From Strongylocentrotus droebachiensis (taxonomy: Eukaryota > Echinodermata > Echinoidea > Camarodonta > Strongylocentrotidae), in assembly GCA_035222895.1 (NCBI GenBank), contig JAVYIG010000596.1:1-64000 (forward strand): DNA of 64,000 nt, written 5' to 3'. Positions 11,156-24,307 of this stretch are shown here, one piece after another. The first letter of the stretch is position 1. Each line of letters starts with the position of its first letter. The notes beneath the pieces were generated by a model that saw nothing but the letters and a program-made list of their open reading frames with translations, ran no database searches and had not been told where the DNA came from. Position numbers and translations under genes: made by a program.

Positions 11156-13189
11156 TTAGGTGATACGTAACGAAGTCAACGTATCACCTTTTGATTTCGT
11201 CAAGATTTTTATTCCTATTCCTATTATTCTTCCTCGATTTTGTTCGCAGGATATCTCAAGACTGAATAAAGCCATTATTATGAATCTTTCAATGATGATA
11301 GATCTTAGTCTAACTTAGAACTGCGTGACTTTTCAAAGACTCAAAGTCATCGTGACGTCATCCAGACGCCATTTTGTGAAAATCAACTTATGATCATATC
11401 TTCATAACAGAAAGCCATTTCTCATTCATATTTGTCATGATCAAGTTCAATATTTGTCGGGTCAATTTCAGGTCAAAAAATGCGCGCAAAAATGCGCGTA
11501 CGCTTTTGTCCGCGCGTTTACGCGCGCGAATTTTTTTAAAATGCTCCAAATCATCCCAAATTTTTTTTACATACGTTTCAGGCCATATGGAGCATTTGAT
11601 AAAAAAAATTACGCACACGCGCATGCGCGCGCATTTTCGCGCATACTGGCATTTTGCAACATAGAATCGCCGATTTTTTTCTGTCATCGTATTTGGCACA
11701 TTTTTCCAAGCATTTTGATAACTTGTTCACCTTTTAATAACGCAATGAGCGTCCGTCAAAGTTGACAGCACGCGCGGATTTGCGTTATCTTTATCCACAA
11801 TACATGGGCAAAAACATGCCTATATAAAATTCATTGTGACTCTTTAGAATAGATAGAAACTCCTAATATTTTTTCATATTTGGATAGATTATGAGTCGGA
11901 AATATGATTTCATGTCTCATTTGATCCTCAATTAACTCATGAAGGCATCATAATGGCCTCCAAACTCAAAATTTTAATTTGCATATTATGACTTCAGCAT
12001 ATTTTTGGAAAATTGATTGTATCTCTGTAAATATAGATCAATTTTCTTTTAAATTTTTATATGTTTTAGCTGAGACAATTTTCTACAAATGCAGTATCCA
12101 CAAATTTTATTTTTGACAAAATTATCATGGTGTATTTTTGCGATTAAAGGAGGCATGTCAATTTTTCACATTTTGCGTGTATTCTCTATGGGACATGACT
12201 TTTTCTCAAAACTGGATTCTACACTCCTGTCTTTCGCGAGCAAAATCTCCGTTGTTTTAGCTTCGTTTTCGCTGAGCTTCGGATATGTTGTAGCTGAGAC
12301 AATGAGCTATTACAAGTGTGCCCTTTATTTTTCGATTAGATGCCGGGATCATGCTAATATTTCACTTGCAAAGTAGAATTTCAGAATTTCATCTCCCGTT
12401 TACGTGTAATCGCTATGGGAGATGTTTTGGTACATCGGTAACGCACTTGACTTCTAACCTCGAGATCCCTGGTTCGAGTCCGGGTGTCTCCAACATTTTT
12501 TTTCTTCACTTTTTTTTCCTTTTGACCTTCACTGTACCATCTCCTTTGATTATTTAAACACGTAGAATCGCAAATAATGTCATAAACAACCCTTTTTACT
12601 TTATTATTACCCTATTTTCACTTAATCCATTACTTTTTGCGTGTAATCCCTATGGGAGATGACTTTTTTTCAAATCTGGAGTCTACATTCCTGTCTTTTG
12701 CGAGCAATATCGCCGTTATTTCTGCTTGGATTTTGTTGATTTTTGAGTATGTTGTAGCTGAGACTATATGCTATCTAAATCACTCCTCATTTTTTCAATA
12801 AGATGTCATGATTGCGCTCATGATCATGATCATTATCATCATGATCATCATTATCGTAATGATGATAATCATTTATCAATTACATTTTCATTTCTTTGAA
12901 TAAGATAAAATCGTCAAAAGGTGTTCTTCATGATGTAAATAAGAGTCAAATGTGTAACTGGTTACTGCACAGGGTCAAAGGTCATATATTGTTTCAATCT
13001 ATCTTCCCTAGATTCATGATGATCAAGGAGACACAATTTAATCTTGACATATGAATAGATCATAATGGGAGAAGCATATAAATGGGAGAAGCATTTTACA
13101 AAATAATATATTGTGTAATGCATTATTCGTTATGTAAACCATTATCATACGTATCACCTAATTCGTCTAAGTGACGAATTAAAGTCTAG
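11156..13189 (+). mobile_element. Helentron-like unit 8, type A variant
   Basis: A type A unit whose 5' hairpin has the same altered arm as unit 7. The second TGACGTCA is mutated to TGACTTCA. It carries a tRNA-like copy and a DR1 site (12972-12984) and ends with CTAG at 13186-13189. It closes the first 8-unit block. Confidence 0.85.
12418..12491 (+). tRNA. tRNA-Arg(UCU)-like sequence, probable pseudogene, copy 3
   Basis: Same as the copy at 1312-1385 except for TACATCGG in place of TATATCGG in the D-arm region. The B box and the 3' T run are unchanged. Confidence 0.6.
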
Positions 13190-15234
13190 TTAGGTGATAC
13201 GTAACGAAGTCTACGTATCACCTATTGATTTCGTCAAGATTGTTATTATTTATTATTTATTATTATTATTATTCTTCCTCGAATTTGTTCGCAGGATATC
13301 TCAAGACTGAATGAAACCATTGTTATGAATCTTTCAATGATGATAGATCTTAGTCTAACTTAGAACTGCGTGACTTTTCAAAGACTCAAAGTCATCATGA
13401 CGTCATCTAGGCGCCATTTTGTGAAAATCAACTAATGATCATATCTTCATAACGGAAAAGTATTTCTCATTCATATTTATCATGATTAAGATCAATATCC
13501 GTCTGGTCAATTTCAGGTCAAAAAATGCGCGCAAAAATGCGCGTACGCTTTTGTCCGCGCGTTTACGCGCGCGATTTTTTTTAAAATGCTCTAAATCATC
13601 CCAAATTTTTTTTACATACGTTTCAGGCCATATGGAGCATTTGATAAAAAAATTACGCACACGCGCATGCGCGCGCATTTTCGCGCGTACTGGCATTTTG
13701 CAACATAGAATCGCCGATTTTTTTCTGTCATCGTATTTGGCACATTTTTTCAAGCATTTTGATAACTTGCTCACCTTTTAATAATCCAATGAGCGTCCGT
13801 CAAAGTTGACAGCACGCGCGGATTTGCGTTATCTTTATCCACAATACATGGGCAAAAACATGCCTATATCAAATTCATTGTAACTCTTTAGAATAGATAG
13901 AAACTCCTAATATTTTTTCATATTTGGATAGATTATGAGTCGGAGATATGATTTCATGTCTCATTTGATCCTCAATTAACTCATAAAGGCATCATAATGG
14001 CCTCCAAACTCAAAATTTTAATTTGCATATTATGACGTCAGCATATTTTTGGAAAATTGATTGTATCTCTGTAAATATCAATCAATTTTCTTTCAAATGT
14101 TGATATGTTTTAGCTGAGACAATTTTCTACAAATGCAGTATCCACAACTTTTATTTTTGACAAAATTATCATGGTGTATTTTTGCGATTGAAGGAGGCAT
14201 GTCAATTTTTCACATTTTGCGTGTATTCTCTATGGGACATGACTTTTTCTCAAAACTGGATTCTACACTTCTGTCTTTCGCGAGCAAAATCTCCGTTGTT
14301 TTAGCTTCGTTTTCGCTGAGCTTCGGATATGTTGTAGCTGAGACAATGAGCTATCACAAGTGTGCCCTTTATTTTTCGATTAGATGCCGGGTTCATGCCA
14401 ATATTTCACTTGCAAAGTAGGATTTCAGAATTCCATTTCCCGTTTACGTGTAATCGCTATGGGAGATGTTTTGGTATATCGGTAACGCACTTGACTTCTA
14501 ACCTCGAGATCCCTGGTTCGAGTCCGGGTGTCTCCAACATTTTTTTTCTTCACTTTTTTTTTCCTTTTGACCTTCACTGTACCATCTCCTTTGATTATTT
14601 AAACACGTAGAATCGCAAATAATGTCATAAACAACCCTTTTTACTTTATTATTACCCTATTTTCACTTAATCCATTACTTTTTGCGTGTAATCCCTATGG
14701 GAGATGACTTTTTCTCAAATCTGGAGTCTACATTCCTGTCTTTTGCGAGCAATATCGCCGTTATTTCTGCTTGGATTTTGTTGATTTTTTAGTATGTTGT
14801 AGCTGAGACTATATGCTATCTAAATCACTCCTCATTTTTTCAATAAGATGTCATGATTGCGCTCATGATCATGATCATTATCATCATGATCATCATTATC
14901 GTAATGATGAAAATCATTTATCAATTACATTTTCATTTCTTTGAATAAGATAAAATCGTCAAAAGGTGTTCTTCATGATATAAATAAGAGTCAAATGTGT
15001 CACTGGTTACTGCACAGGGTCAAAGGTCATATATTGTTTCAATCTATCTTCCCTAGATTCATGATGATCAAGGAGACACAATTTAATCTTGACATATGAA
15101 TAGATCATAATGGGAGAAGCATATAAATGGGAGAAGCATTTTACAAAATAATATATCGTGTAATGCATTATTCGTTATGTAAACTAATATCATACGTATC
15201 ACCTAATTCGTCTAAGTGACGAATTAAAGTCTAG
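13190..15234 (+). mobile_element. Helentron-like unit 9, type A (copy of unit 1)
   Basis: Corresponds to unit 1 but without its many indels in the first 0.9 kb. The 5' hairpin is perfect and the 3' CTAG is at 15231-15234. Confidence 0.85.
14462..14535 (+). tRNA. tRNA-Arg(UCU)-like sequence, probable pseudogene, copy 4
   Basis: Identical in all readable parts to the copy at 1312-1385. Confidence 0.6.
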
Positions 15235-16825
15235 TATTTATTTTGTGTCTGTATAGAAGAAATTATTATTATTCTTCCTCAATTTTGTTCGCAGGATATC
15301 TCAAGAATGGCAAAAGCCATTGTCATGAAACTTTCAATGATGATAGATCTTAGTCTAACTTAGAACTGCATGACTTTTCAAAGACTCAAAATTATCGTGA
15401 CGTCATCCAGGCGCCCTTTTGTAAAAATCAACTTATGATCATATCTTCATAACGGAAAGTAATTTCTCATTCATATTTATCATGAATAATATCAATATCC
15501 TTCCGGTCAATTTCAGATCAAAAAACGTGCGCAAATCCGCGCGTACATGTTTGTGCGCGCGTTTACGTGCGCGCAAAAATTTAAAATGCTCCAAATCATT
15601 TCCAATTTATTTTGCACACGTTTCAAGCCATATGGAGCATTTGACAAAAAATCACTCAAACGCGCATGCGCGCGCGTTTTTTGCGCGTTCTGGCATTTTG
15701 CAACATATAATCACCCAATTTTCTCTGTCATCATGTTTGATACCATGTTCATCCCTTTATCACTATCAATAACGGAATGAGCGTCCGTTCAAGATAAATA
15801 TCCTTGTGTGCGAGCTCATGTATTACATAATATATATGGGCAAAAACATGCCTATAAAACGTCCATTGGGATGAACAAGGAATGCCAAGTTTTTTTCATA
15901 TTTTGATAGAGTATGAGTCGGAGATATGATTTCATAGCTTATTTAGCCATTAACTCTTATCCTGCTACAGGGCTAATCCCCCCAGTGCCAGATTTATAAC
16001 GAGATAATCGGATTAACGCGATGGTACTAACAATAGCGCGTGCAAAACACTAGGCACAGTCCAATGGGCATGAACAATAACTGCTATTACGAATGTTTGC
16101 TAGCATGCAAGAAGCAGCGTAACAGTAGCGTGCACGCAGCCTCATGGCAGGCTATGAGTTAAATACATCTTGACGTCATCATAATGGCCTTGGAAGTCAA
16201 AATACAAAATTGCATATTATGACGTCATTATATTTTTTGAAAATATTTAGTGTATTTCTCATAATATTGACTGATTTTCTTCCAAATTGTGGTGTCTTGT
16301 AGCTTAGGAAATTGCCTACAAGATCAATACACACTGCTTTTTATTTTATTGACGTCATTATAGTACAAAATTCAATTAAAGGCCACATTTCAGAATTTTC
16401 TTAATTTGCGTGTTAAACCTAAGGAAGGTGAATTTCGTTCACATCATGAATCTTCATGACATTGATCTTTGAGCACTATTTAGCTTATTTGTACTCTATG
16501 TTCTCCCAAATTTTGATACGGTGTAGCTAATAAAATATCTACAATATTGACGTACATCATTTATCATTTCGATGACATCATCATAGTGAAAATTCCAATT
16601 AAAGGTGACATGTCAGAATATTCTTAGTTTGCGTGTTAGGCGACTATTTCTGAAATACTGATCCTACAAATCTCTAACGAATACCTGAAGGGGGCGCTAT
16701 ATCACTCTTAATCATGGTCTTTATCGTACTTATGATCATTATCATTAGATCATCATCGGCACACTTTCATGATAACAAAATAGCACGTATCACCTAATTC
16801 GTCAAAGTGACGAATTAAAGTCTAG
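15235..16825 (+). mobile_element. Helentron-like unit 10, type B with MITE (copy of unit 2)
   Basis: Corresponds to unit 2, including the 205-bp insertion. CTAG is at 16822-16825. Confidence 0.85.
15954..16158. mobile_element. piggyBac-like MITE (TTAA target), copy 2
   Basis: Same element and same insertion site as at 2803-3007, flanked by TTAA on both sides. It was copied with the block and is not a second insertion. Confidence 0.7.
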
Positions 16826-18224
16826 TATTTATTTTGTGTCTGTATAGAAGAAATTATTATTATTCTTCCTCAATTTTGTTCGCAGGATATCTCAAGAATG
16901 GCTATCGCCATTATCATGAAACTTGCCATGATGATAGATCTTAGTCTAACTTAGAACTGCGTGACTTTTCATAGACTCAACATCATCGTGACGTCATCTA
17001 GACGCCATTTTGTAAAAATCAATTTATGATCATATCTTCATAACGGAAAGTAATTTTTCATTCATATTTATCATGAATAAGATCAATATCCTTCCGGTCA
17101 ATTTCAGATCAAAAAACGTGCGCAAATCTGCGCGTACGCGTTCGTGCGCGCGTTTACGTGCGCGCACAGATTTAAAATGCTCAAAATCATTTCCAATTTT
17201 TTTTGCATACGTTTCAAGCCATATGGAGCATTTGACAAAAAATCAGTCAAACATGCATGCGCGCGCGTTTTTTGCCCGTTCTTGCATTTTGCAACATATA
17301 ATCGCCAATTTTCTTTGTCATCATGTTTGGCACATTCTTCCAAGCATTTTGATACCATGTTCACCTCTTTATCACTATTAATAACGGAATGAGCGTCCGT
17401 CCAAAATAAATATCCGCGCGCGCGAGGTCATGTATTGCATAGCATATATGGGCAAAAATATGCCATAAAAAGTCCATTGGGATGAATAAGGACTGCCAAG
17501 TTTTTTTCATATTTTGATAGAGTATGAGTCGGAGATATGATTTCATAGCTCATTTGGCCATTAAATACATCTTGACGTCATCATAATGGCCTTGGAAGTC
17601 AAAATACAAAATTGCATATTATGACGTCATTATATTTTTTGAAAATTTAGTGTATTTCTCATAATATTGACTGATTTTCTTCCAAATTACGGTATCTTGT
17701 AGTTGAGGCAATTGCCTTCAAGATAAATACACACTACTTTTTATTTCATTGACGTCATCATAGTAAAAATTCAATTAAAGGCCACATTTCAGAATTTTTT
17801 TAATTTTCGTGTTATGCCTAAGGAAGGTGAATTTCGTTCACATCATGAATCTTTATGACATTGATCTTTGAGCACTATCTAGCTTATTGGTCTTCTATGT
17901 TCTCCAAAATTTTGATACGGTGTAGCTAATAAAATATCTACAATATTGATGTACATCATTTATCATTTCGATGACATCATCATAGTGAAAATTTTAATTA
18001 AAGGTGACATGTCAGAATTTTCTTAGTTTGCGTGTTAGGCGACTTTTTCTGAAATCCTGATTCTACAAATCTCTATCGAATACCTGAAGGGGGCGCTATA
18101 CCACTCTTAATCATGGTCTTTATCGTATTTATGATCATTATCATTAGATCATCATCGGCACACTTTCATGATAACAAAATAGCACGTATCACCTAATTCG
18201 TCAAAGTGACGAATTAAAGTCTAG
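16826..18224 (+). mobile_element. Helentron-like unit 11, type B (copy of unit 3)
   Basis: Corresponds to unit 3 with one extra T in a homopolymer near 17795. Confidence 0.85.
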
Positions 18225-19624
18225 TATTTATTTTGTGTCTGTATAGAAGAAATTATTATTATTCTTCCTCAATTTTGTTCGCAGGATATCTCAAGAATGG
18301 CTAAAGCCATTATCATGAAACTTGCCATGATGATAGATCTTAGTCTAACTTAGAACTGCATGACTTTTCAAGGACTCAAAATTATCGTGACGTCATCTAG
18401 GCGCCATTTTGTAAAAATCAACTTATGATCATATCTTCATAACGGAAAGTAATTTTTCATTCATATTTATCATGAATAAGATCAATATCCTTCCGGTCAA
18501 TTTCAGATCAAAAAACGTGCGCAAATCCGCGCGTACGCGTTCGTGCGCGCGTTTACGCGCGCGCACAAATTTAAAATGCTCAAAATCATTCCCAATTTTT
18601 TTTGCATACGTTTCAAGCCATATGGAGCATTTGACAAAAAATCACTCAAACATGCATGCGCGCGCGTTTTTTGCGCGTTCTGGCATTTCGCAACATATAA
18701 TCGCCAAATTTTCTTTGTCATCATGTTTGGCACATTCTTCCAAGCATTTTGATACCATGTTCACCTCTTTATCACTATTAATAACGGAATGAGCGTCCGT
18801 CCAAATAAATATCCGCGCGCGCGAGGTCATGTATTACATAGCATATATGGGCAAAAATATGCCATAAAAAGTCCATTGGGATGAATAAGGACTGCCAATT
18901 TTTTTTTCATATTTTGATAGAGTATGAGTCGGAGATATGATTTCATAGCTCATTTGGCCATTAAATACATCTTGACGTCATCATAATGGCATTGGAAGTC
19001 AAAATACAAAATTGCATATTATGACGTCATTATATTTTTTGAAAATTTAGTGTATTTCTCATAATATTGACTGATTTTCTTCCAAATTGTGGTATCTTGT
19101 AGTTGAGGCAATTGCCTTCAAGATAAATATACACTACTTTTTATTTCATTGACGTCATCATAGTAAAAATTCAATTAAAGGCCACATTTCAGAATTTTCT
19201 TAATTTGCGTGTTATGCCTAAGGAAGGTGAATTTCGTTCACATCATGATTCTTTATGACATTGATCTTTGAGCACTATCTAGCTTATTGGTATTCTATGT
19301 TCTCCAAAATTTTGATACGGTGTAGCTAATAAAATATCTACAATATTGACGTACATCATTTATCATTTCGATGACATCATCATAGTGAAAATTTCAATTA
19401 AAGGTGACATGTCAGAATTTTCTTAGTTTGCGTGTTAGGCGACTTTTTCTGAAATCCTGATTCTACAAATCTCTATCGAATACCTGAAGGGGGTGCTATA
19501 CCACTCTTAATCATGGTCTTTATCGTATTTATGATCATTATCATTAGATCATCATCGGCACACTTTCATGATAACAAAATAGCACGTATCACCTAATTCG
19601 TCAAAGTGACGATTTAAAGTCTAG
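18225..19624 (+). mobile_element. Helentron-like unit 12, type B (copy of unit 4)
   Basis: Corresponds to unit 4 and shares its weakened 3' hairpin (GACGATTT), which shows block copying rather than independent insertion. Confidence 0.85.
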
Positions 19625-21024
19625 TATTTATTTTGTGTCTGTATAGAAGAAATTATTATTATTATTCCTAAATTTTGTTCGCAGGATATCTCAAGAATGG
19701 CAAAAGCCATTGTCATGAAACTTTCAATGATGATAGATCTTAGTCTAACTTAGAACTGCATGACTTTTCAAAGACACAAAATTATCGTGACGTCATCCAG
19801 GCGCCATTTTGTGAAAATCAACTTATGATCATATCTTCATAACGGAAACTAATTTTTCATTCATATTTATCATGAATAAGATCAATATCCTTCCGGTCAA
19901 TTTCCGATCAAAAAAAGTGCGCAAATCCGCGCGTACGCATTTGTGCGCGCGTTTACGTGCGCGCAAAAAATTAAAATGCTCCAAATCATCCCAAATTTTT
20001 TTTGCATACGTTTCAAGCCATATAAAGCATTTGACAAAAAATCCCTCAAACGCGCATGCGCGCGTGTTTTTTGCGTGTTCTGGCATTTTACAACATAAAA
20101 TCGCCAAATTTTCTCTGTCATCATGTTTGGCACATTTTTCCAAGCATTTTGATACCATATTCATCTCTTTATCACTATAAATAACGGAATGACCGTCCGT
20201 CCGAGATAAATATCCGCGCGCGCGAGGTAATGTATTACATATCATATATGGGCAAAAACATGCCTATAAAAAGTACATCGGGATGAATAAGGACTGCCAT
20301 TTTTGTTTCATATTTAGACACAGTATGAGTCGGAGATATGATTTCATATCTTATTAGGCCATGAAATACATCTTGACGTCATCATAATGACCTTGAAAGT
20401 CAAAATACAAAATTGCATATTATGACGTCATTATATTTATGGAAAATTTAGTATATTTCTCATATTATTGACTGATTTTCTTCCAAATTTCGGTTTCTTG
20501 TAGTTGAGGCAATTGCCTTCAAGATAAATACACACTTCTTTTTATTTCATTGACGTCATCATAGTACAAAATTCACTTAAAGGCCGCATTTCAGAATTTT
20601 CTTAATTTGAGTGTTATGCCTAAGGAAGGTGAATTTCGTTCACATCATGAATCTTCATGACATTGATCTTTGAGCACTATCTAGCTTATTTGTATTATGT
20701 TCTCCCAAATTTTGATACGGTGTAGCTAATAAATTATCTACAATATTGACGTACATCATTTATCCTTTCGATGACATCATCATAGTGAAAATTTCAATTA
20801 AAGGTGACATGTCAGAATTTTCTTAGTTTGCATGTTAGGCGACTTTTTCTGAAATCTTGATTCTACAAATCTCTATCGAATACCTGAAGGGGGCGCTATA
20901 CCACTCTTAATCATGGTCTTTATCGTATTTATGATCATTATCATTGGATCATCATCGGCACACTTTCATGATAACAAAATAGCACGTATCACCTAATTCG
21001 TCAAAGTGACGAATTAAAGTCTAG
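19625..21024 (+). mobile_element. Helentron-like unit 13, type B (copy of unit 5)
   Basis: Corresponds to unit 5. CTAG is at 21021-21024. Confidence 0.85.
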
Positions 21025-23061
21025 TTAGGTGATACGTAACGAAGTCTACGTATCACCTATTGATTTCGTCAAGATTTTCTTTATTTTTTATTTTATTATT
21101 CTTCCTCGATTTTGTTCGCAGGATATCTCAAGATTGAATAAAGCCATTGTCATGAAACTTTCAATGATGATAGATCTTAGTCTAACTTAGAACTGCGTGA
21201 CTTTTCAAAGACTCAAAATTATCGTGACGTCATCCAGGCGCCATTTTGTGAAAATCAACTAATGATCATATCTTCATAACGGATAGTAATTTTTCATTCA
21301 TATTTATCATGATTAAGATCAATATCCGTCTGGTCAATTTCAGGTCAAAAAATGCGCGCAAAAATGCGCGTACGCTTTTGTCCGCGCGTTTACGCGCGCG
21401 ATTTTTTTTAAAATGCTCTAAATCATCCCAAATTTTTTTTACATACGTTTCAGGCCATATGGAGCATTTGATAAAAAAATTACGCACACGCGCATGCGCG
21501 CGCATTTTCGCGCGTACTGGCATTTTGCAACATAGAATCGCCGATTTTTTTCTGTCATCGTATTTGGCACATTTTTTCAAGCATTTTGATAACTTGCTCA
21601 CCTTTTAATAATCCAATGAGCGTCCGTCAAAGTTGACAGCACGCGCGGATTTGCGTTATCTTTATCCACAATACATGGGCAAAAACATGCCTATATCAAA
21701 TTCATTGTAACTCTTTAGAATAGATAGAAACTCCTAATATTTTTTCATATTTGGATAGATTATGAGTCGGAGATATGATTTCATGTCTCATTTGATCCTC
21801 AATTAACTCATAAAGGCATCATAATGGCCTCCAAACTCAAAATTTTAATTTGCATATTATGACGTCAGCATATTTTTGGAAAATTGATTGTATCTCTGTA
21901 AATATCAATCAATTTTCTTTTAAATTTTGATATGTTTTAGCTGAGACAATTTTCTACAAATGCAGTATCCACAACTTTTATTTTTGACAAAATTATCATG
22001 GTGTATTTTTGCGATTGAAGGAGGCATGTCAATTTTTCACATTTTGCGTGTATTCTCTATGGGACATGACTTTTTCTCAAAACTGGATTCTACACTTCTG
22101 TCTTTCGCGAGCAAAATCTCCGTTGTTTTACCTTCGTTTTCGCTGAGCTTCGGATATGTTGTAGCTGAGACAATGAGCTATCACAAGTGTGCCCTTTATT
22201 TTTCGATTAGATGCCGGGTTCATGCCAATATTTCACTTGCAAAGTAGGATTTCAGAATTCCATTTCCCGTTTACGTGTAATCGCTATGGGAGATGTTTTG
22301 GTATATCGGTAACGCACTTGACTTCTAACCTCGAGATCCCTGGTTCGAGTCCGGGTGTCTCCAACATTTTTTTTCTTCACTTTTTTTTTCCTTTTGACCT
22401 TCACTGTACCATCTCCTTTGATTATTTAAACACGTAGAATCGCAAATAATGTCATAAACAACCCTTTTTACTTTATTATTACCCTATTTTCACTTAATCC
22501 ATTACTTTTTGCGTGTAATCCCTATGGGAGATGACTTTTTCTCAAATCTGGAGTCTACATTCCTGTCTTTTGCGAGCAATATCGCCGTTATTTCTGCTTG
22601 GATTTTGTTGATTTTTTAGTATGTTGTAGCTGAGACTATATGCTATCTAAATCACTCCTCATTTTTTCAATAAGATGTCATGATTGCGCTCATGATCATG
22701 ATCATTATCATCATGATCATCATTATCGTAATGATGAAAATCATTTATCAATTACATTTTCATTTCTTTGAATAAGATAAAATCGTCAAAAGGTGTTCTT
22801 CATGATATAAATAAGAGTCAAATGTGTAACTGGTTACTGCACAGGGTCAAAGGTCATATATTGTTTCAATCTATCTTCCCTAGATTCATGATGATCAAGG
22901 AGACACAATTTAATCTTGACATATGAATAGATCATAATGGGAGAAGCATATAAATGGGAGAAGCATTTTACAAAATAATATATTGTGTAATGCATTATTC
23001 GTTATGTAAACCATTATCATACGTATCACCTAATTCGTCTAAGTGACGAATTAAAGTCTAG
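21025..23061 (+). mobile_element. Helentron-like unit 14, type A (copy of unit 6)
   Basis: Corresponds to unit 6, with perfect 5' hairpin, tRNA-like sequence and DR1 site (22844-22856). Confidence 0.85.
22289..22362 (+). tRNA. tRNA-Arg(UCU)-like sequence, probable pseudogene, copy 5
   Basis: Same sequence as the copy at 9137-9210. Confidence 0.6.
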
Positions 23062-24307
23062 TTAGGTGATACGTAACGAAGTCAACGTATCACCTTTTGA
23101 TTTCGTCAAGATTGTTATTTATTATTATTATTATTCTTCCTCGAATTTGTTCGCAGGATATCTCAAGACTGAATAAAGCCATAATCATGAATCTTTCAAT
23201 GATGATAGATCTTAGTCTAACTTAGAACTGCGTGACTTTTCAAAGACTCAAAGTCATCGTGACGTCATCCAGACGCCATTTTGTGAAAATCAACTTATGA
23301 TCATATCTTCATAACAGAAAGCCATTTCTCATTCATATTTGTCATGATCAAGGTCAATATTTGTCGGGTCAATTTCAGATCAATAAATGCGCGCAAAAAT
23401 GCGCGTACGCTTAGGTGCGCGCGTTAATGCGCGCGTAAAATTTAGAATTGCTCAAAATCGTCTTAAATTTTTTTTGCATACGTTTCAGGCCATTATAAGC
23501 ATTCTTAAAAAATCGCGCAAAACACGCATTTTTGCGCGTTTTCGTTCGTCACGGCCGAACGAAAAATAATTCCTTCGCAAAAACTTTTGACAGGATATTC
23601 CTCATAATTTTCCGAACAATTTGATACCAAGTTTATCTCTTTATCATTATTAATAACGGAATGAGCGTCCGTTCAAGATAACCGTCCGCACGCGCGATTT
23701 TTGTAATACATAGCATATACGGGCAAAAACATGCCCCAAAAAAGTCCATTGATATGAATAAGGACTGCCAATTTTTTTTCCATATTTAGATAGAGTATGA
23801 GTCGAAGGTATGATTTCATATCTCATTTGGCCATTAAGTACATCTTGACGTCATCATAATGGCCTTGGAAGTCAAAAATACAAAAATGCATATTATGACG
23901 TCATTATGTTTATGGAAAATTTAGTGTATTTCTCTTAATATTCATCGATTCTCTTCTAGATTTTAATATGTTGTAGCCGAGGCAATCGTCTTCGAGATCA
24001 GTCCACACCAATTTTCATTTAAATGATGTCATCATAGTCAAAAATTCAATTAAAGGCCACATGTCAGAATTTTCGTCATTTGCGTGTTATGTCTATGGAG
24101 GGTGAATTTTGTCCACACTATGAATCTACATCGCATCCATCTTTCAGCACTATCTCGCTCATTTGTGCTTTGTTTTCTCCCAAATTTGGATATGTTATAG
24201 CTGAGACCATGGGCTATAAAAAAGGGTGACTTTGTTTTTTAATCAGATGTTGGGATCATGTTAACATTTTCGATCGAAAGTTGAAATTGCAAATTTTGAA
24301 GGAATCA
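23062..24307 (+). mobile_element. Helentron-like unit 15, type C, lacking the 3' terminus (copy of unit 7)
   Basis: Corresponds to unit 7, with the same abrupt end against the next TTAGGTGATACG head. Confidence 0.8.

Larger units (their letters stand above)
1..13155. repeat. Higher-order repeat block 1 (A-B-B-B-B-A-C-A)
   Basis: Block 1 is followed by a near-identical block. Corresponding landmarks are offset by 13150-13152 bases through most of the block (e.g. 1312/14462, 3674/16825, 7872/21024, 11155/24307, 13189/26341). The small drift in offset comes from single-base homopolymer differences. The exact left edge of the copied segment is outside the window or ambiguous. Confidence 0.85.
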
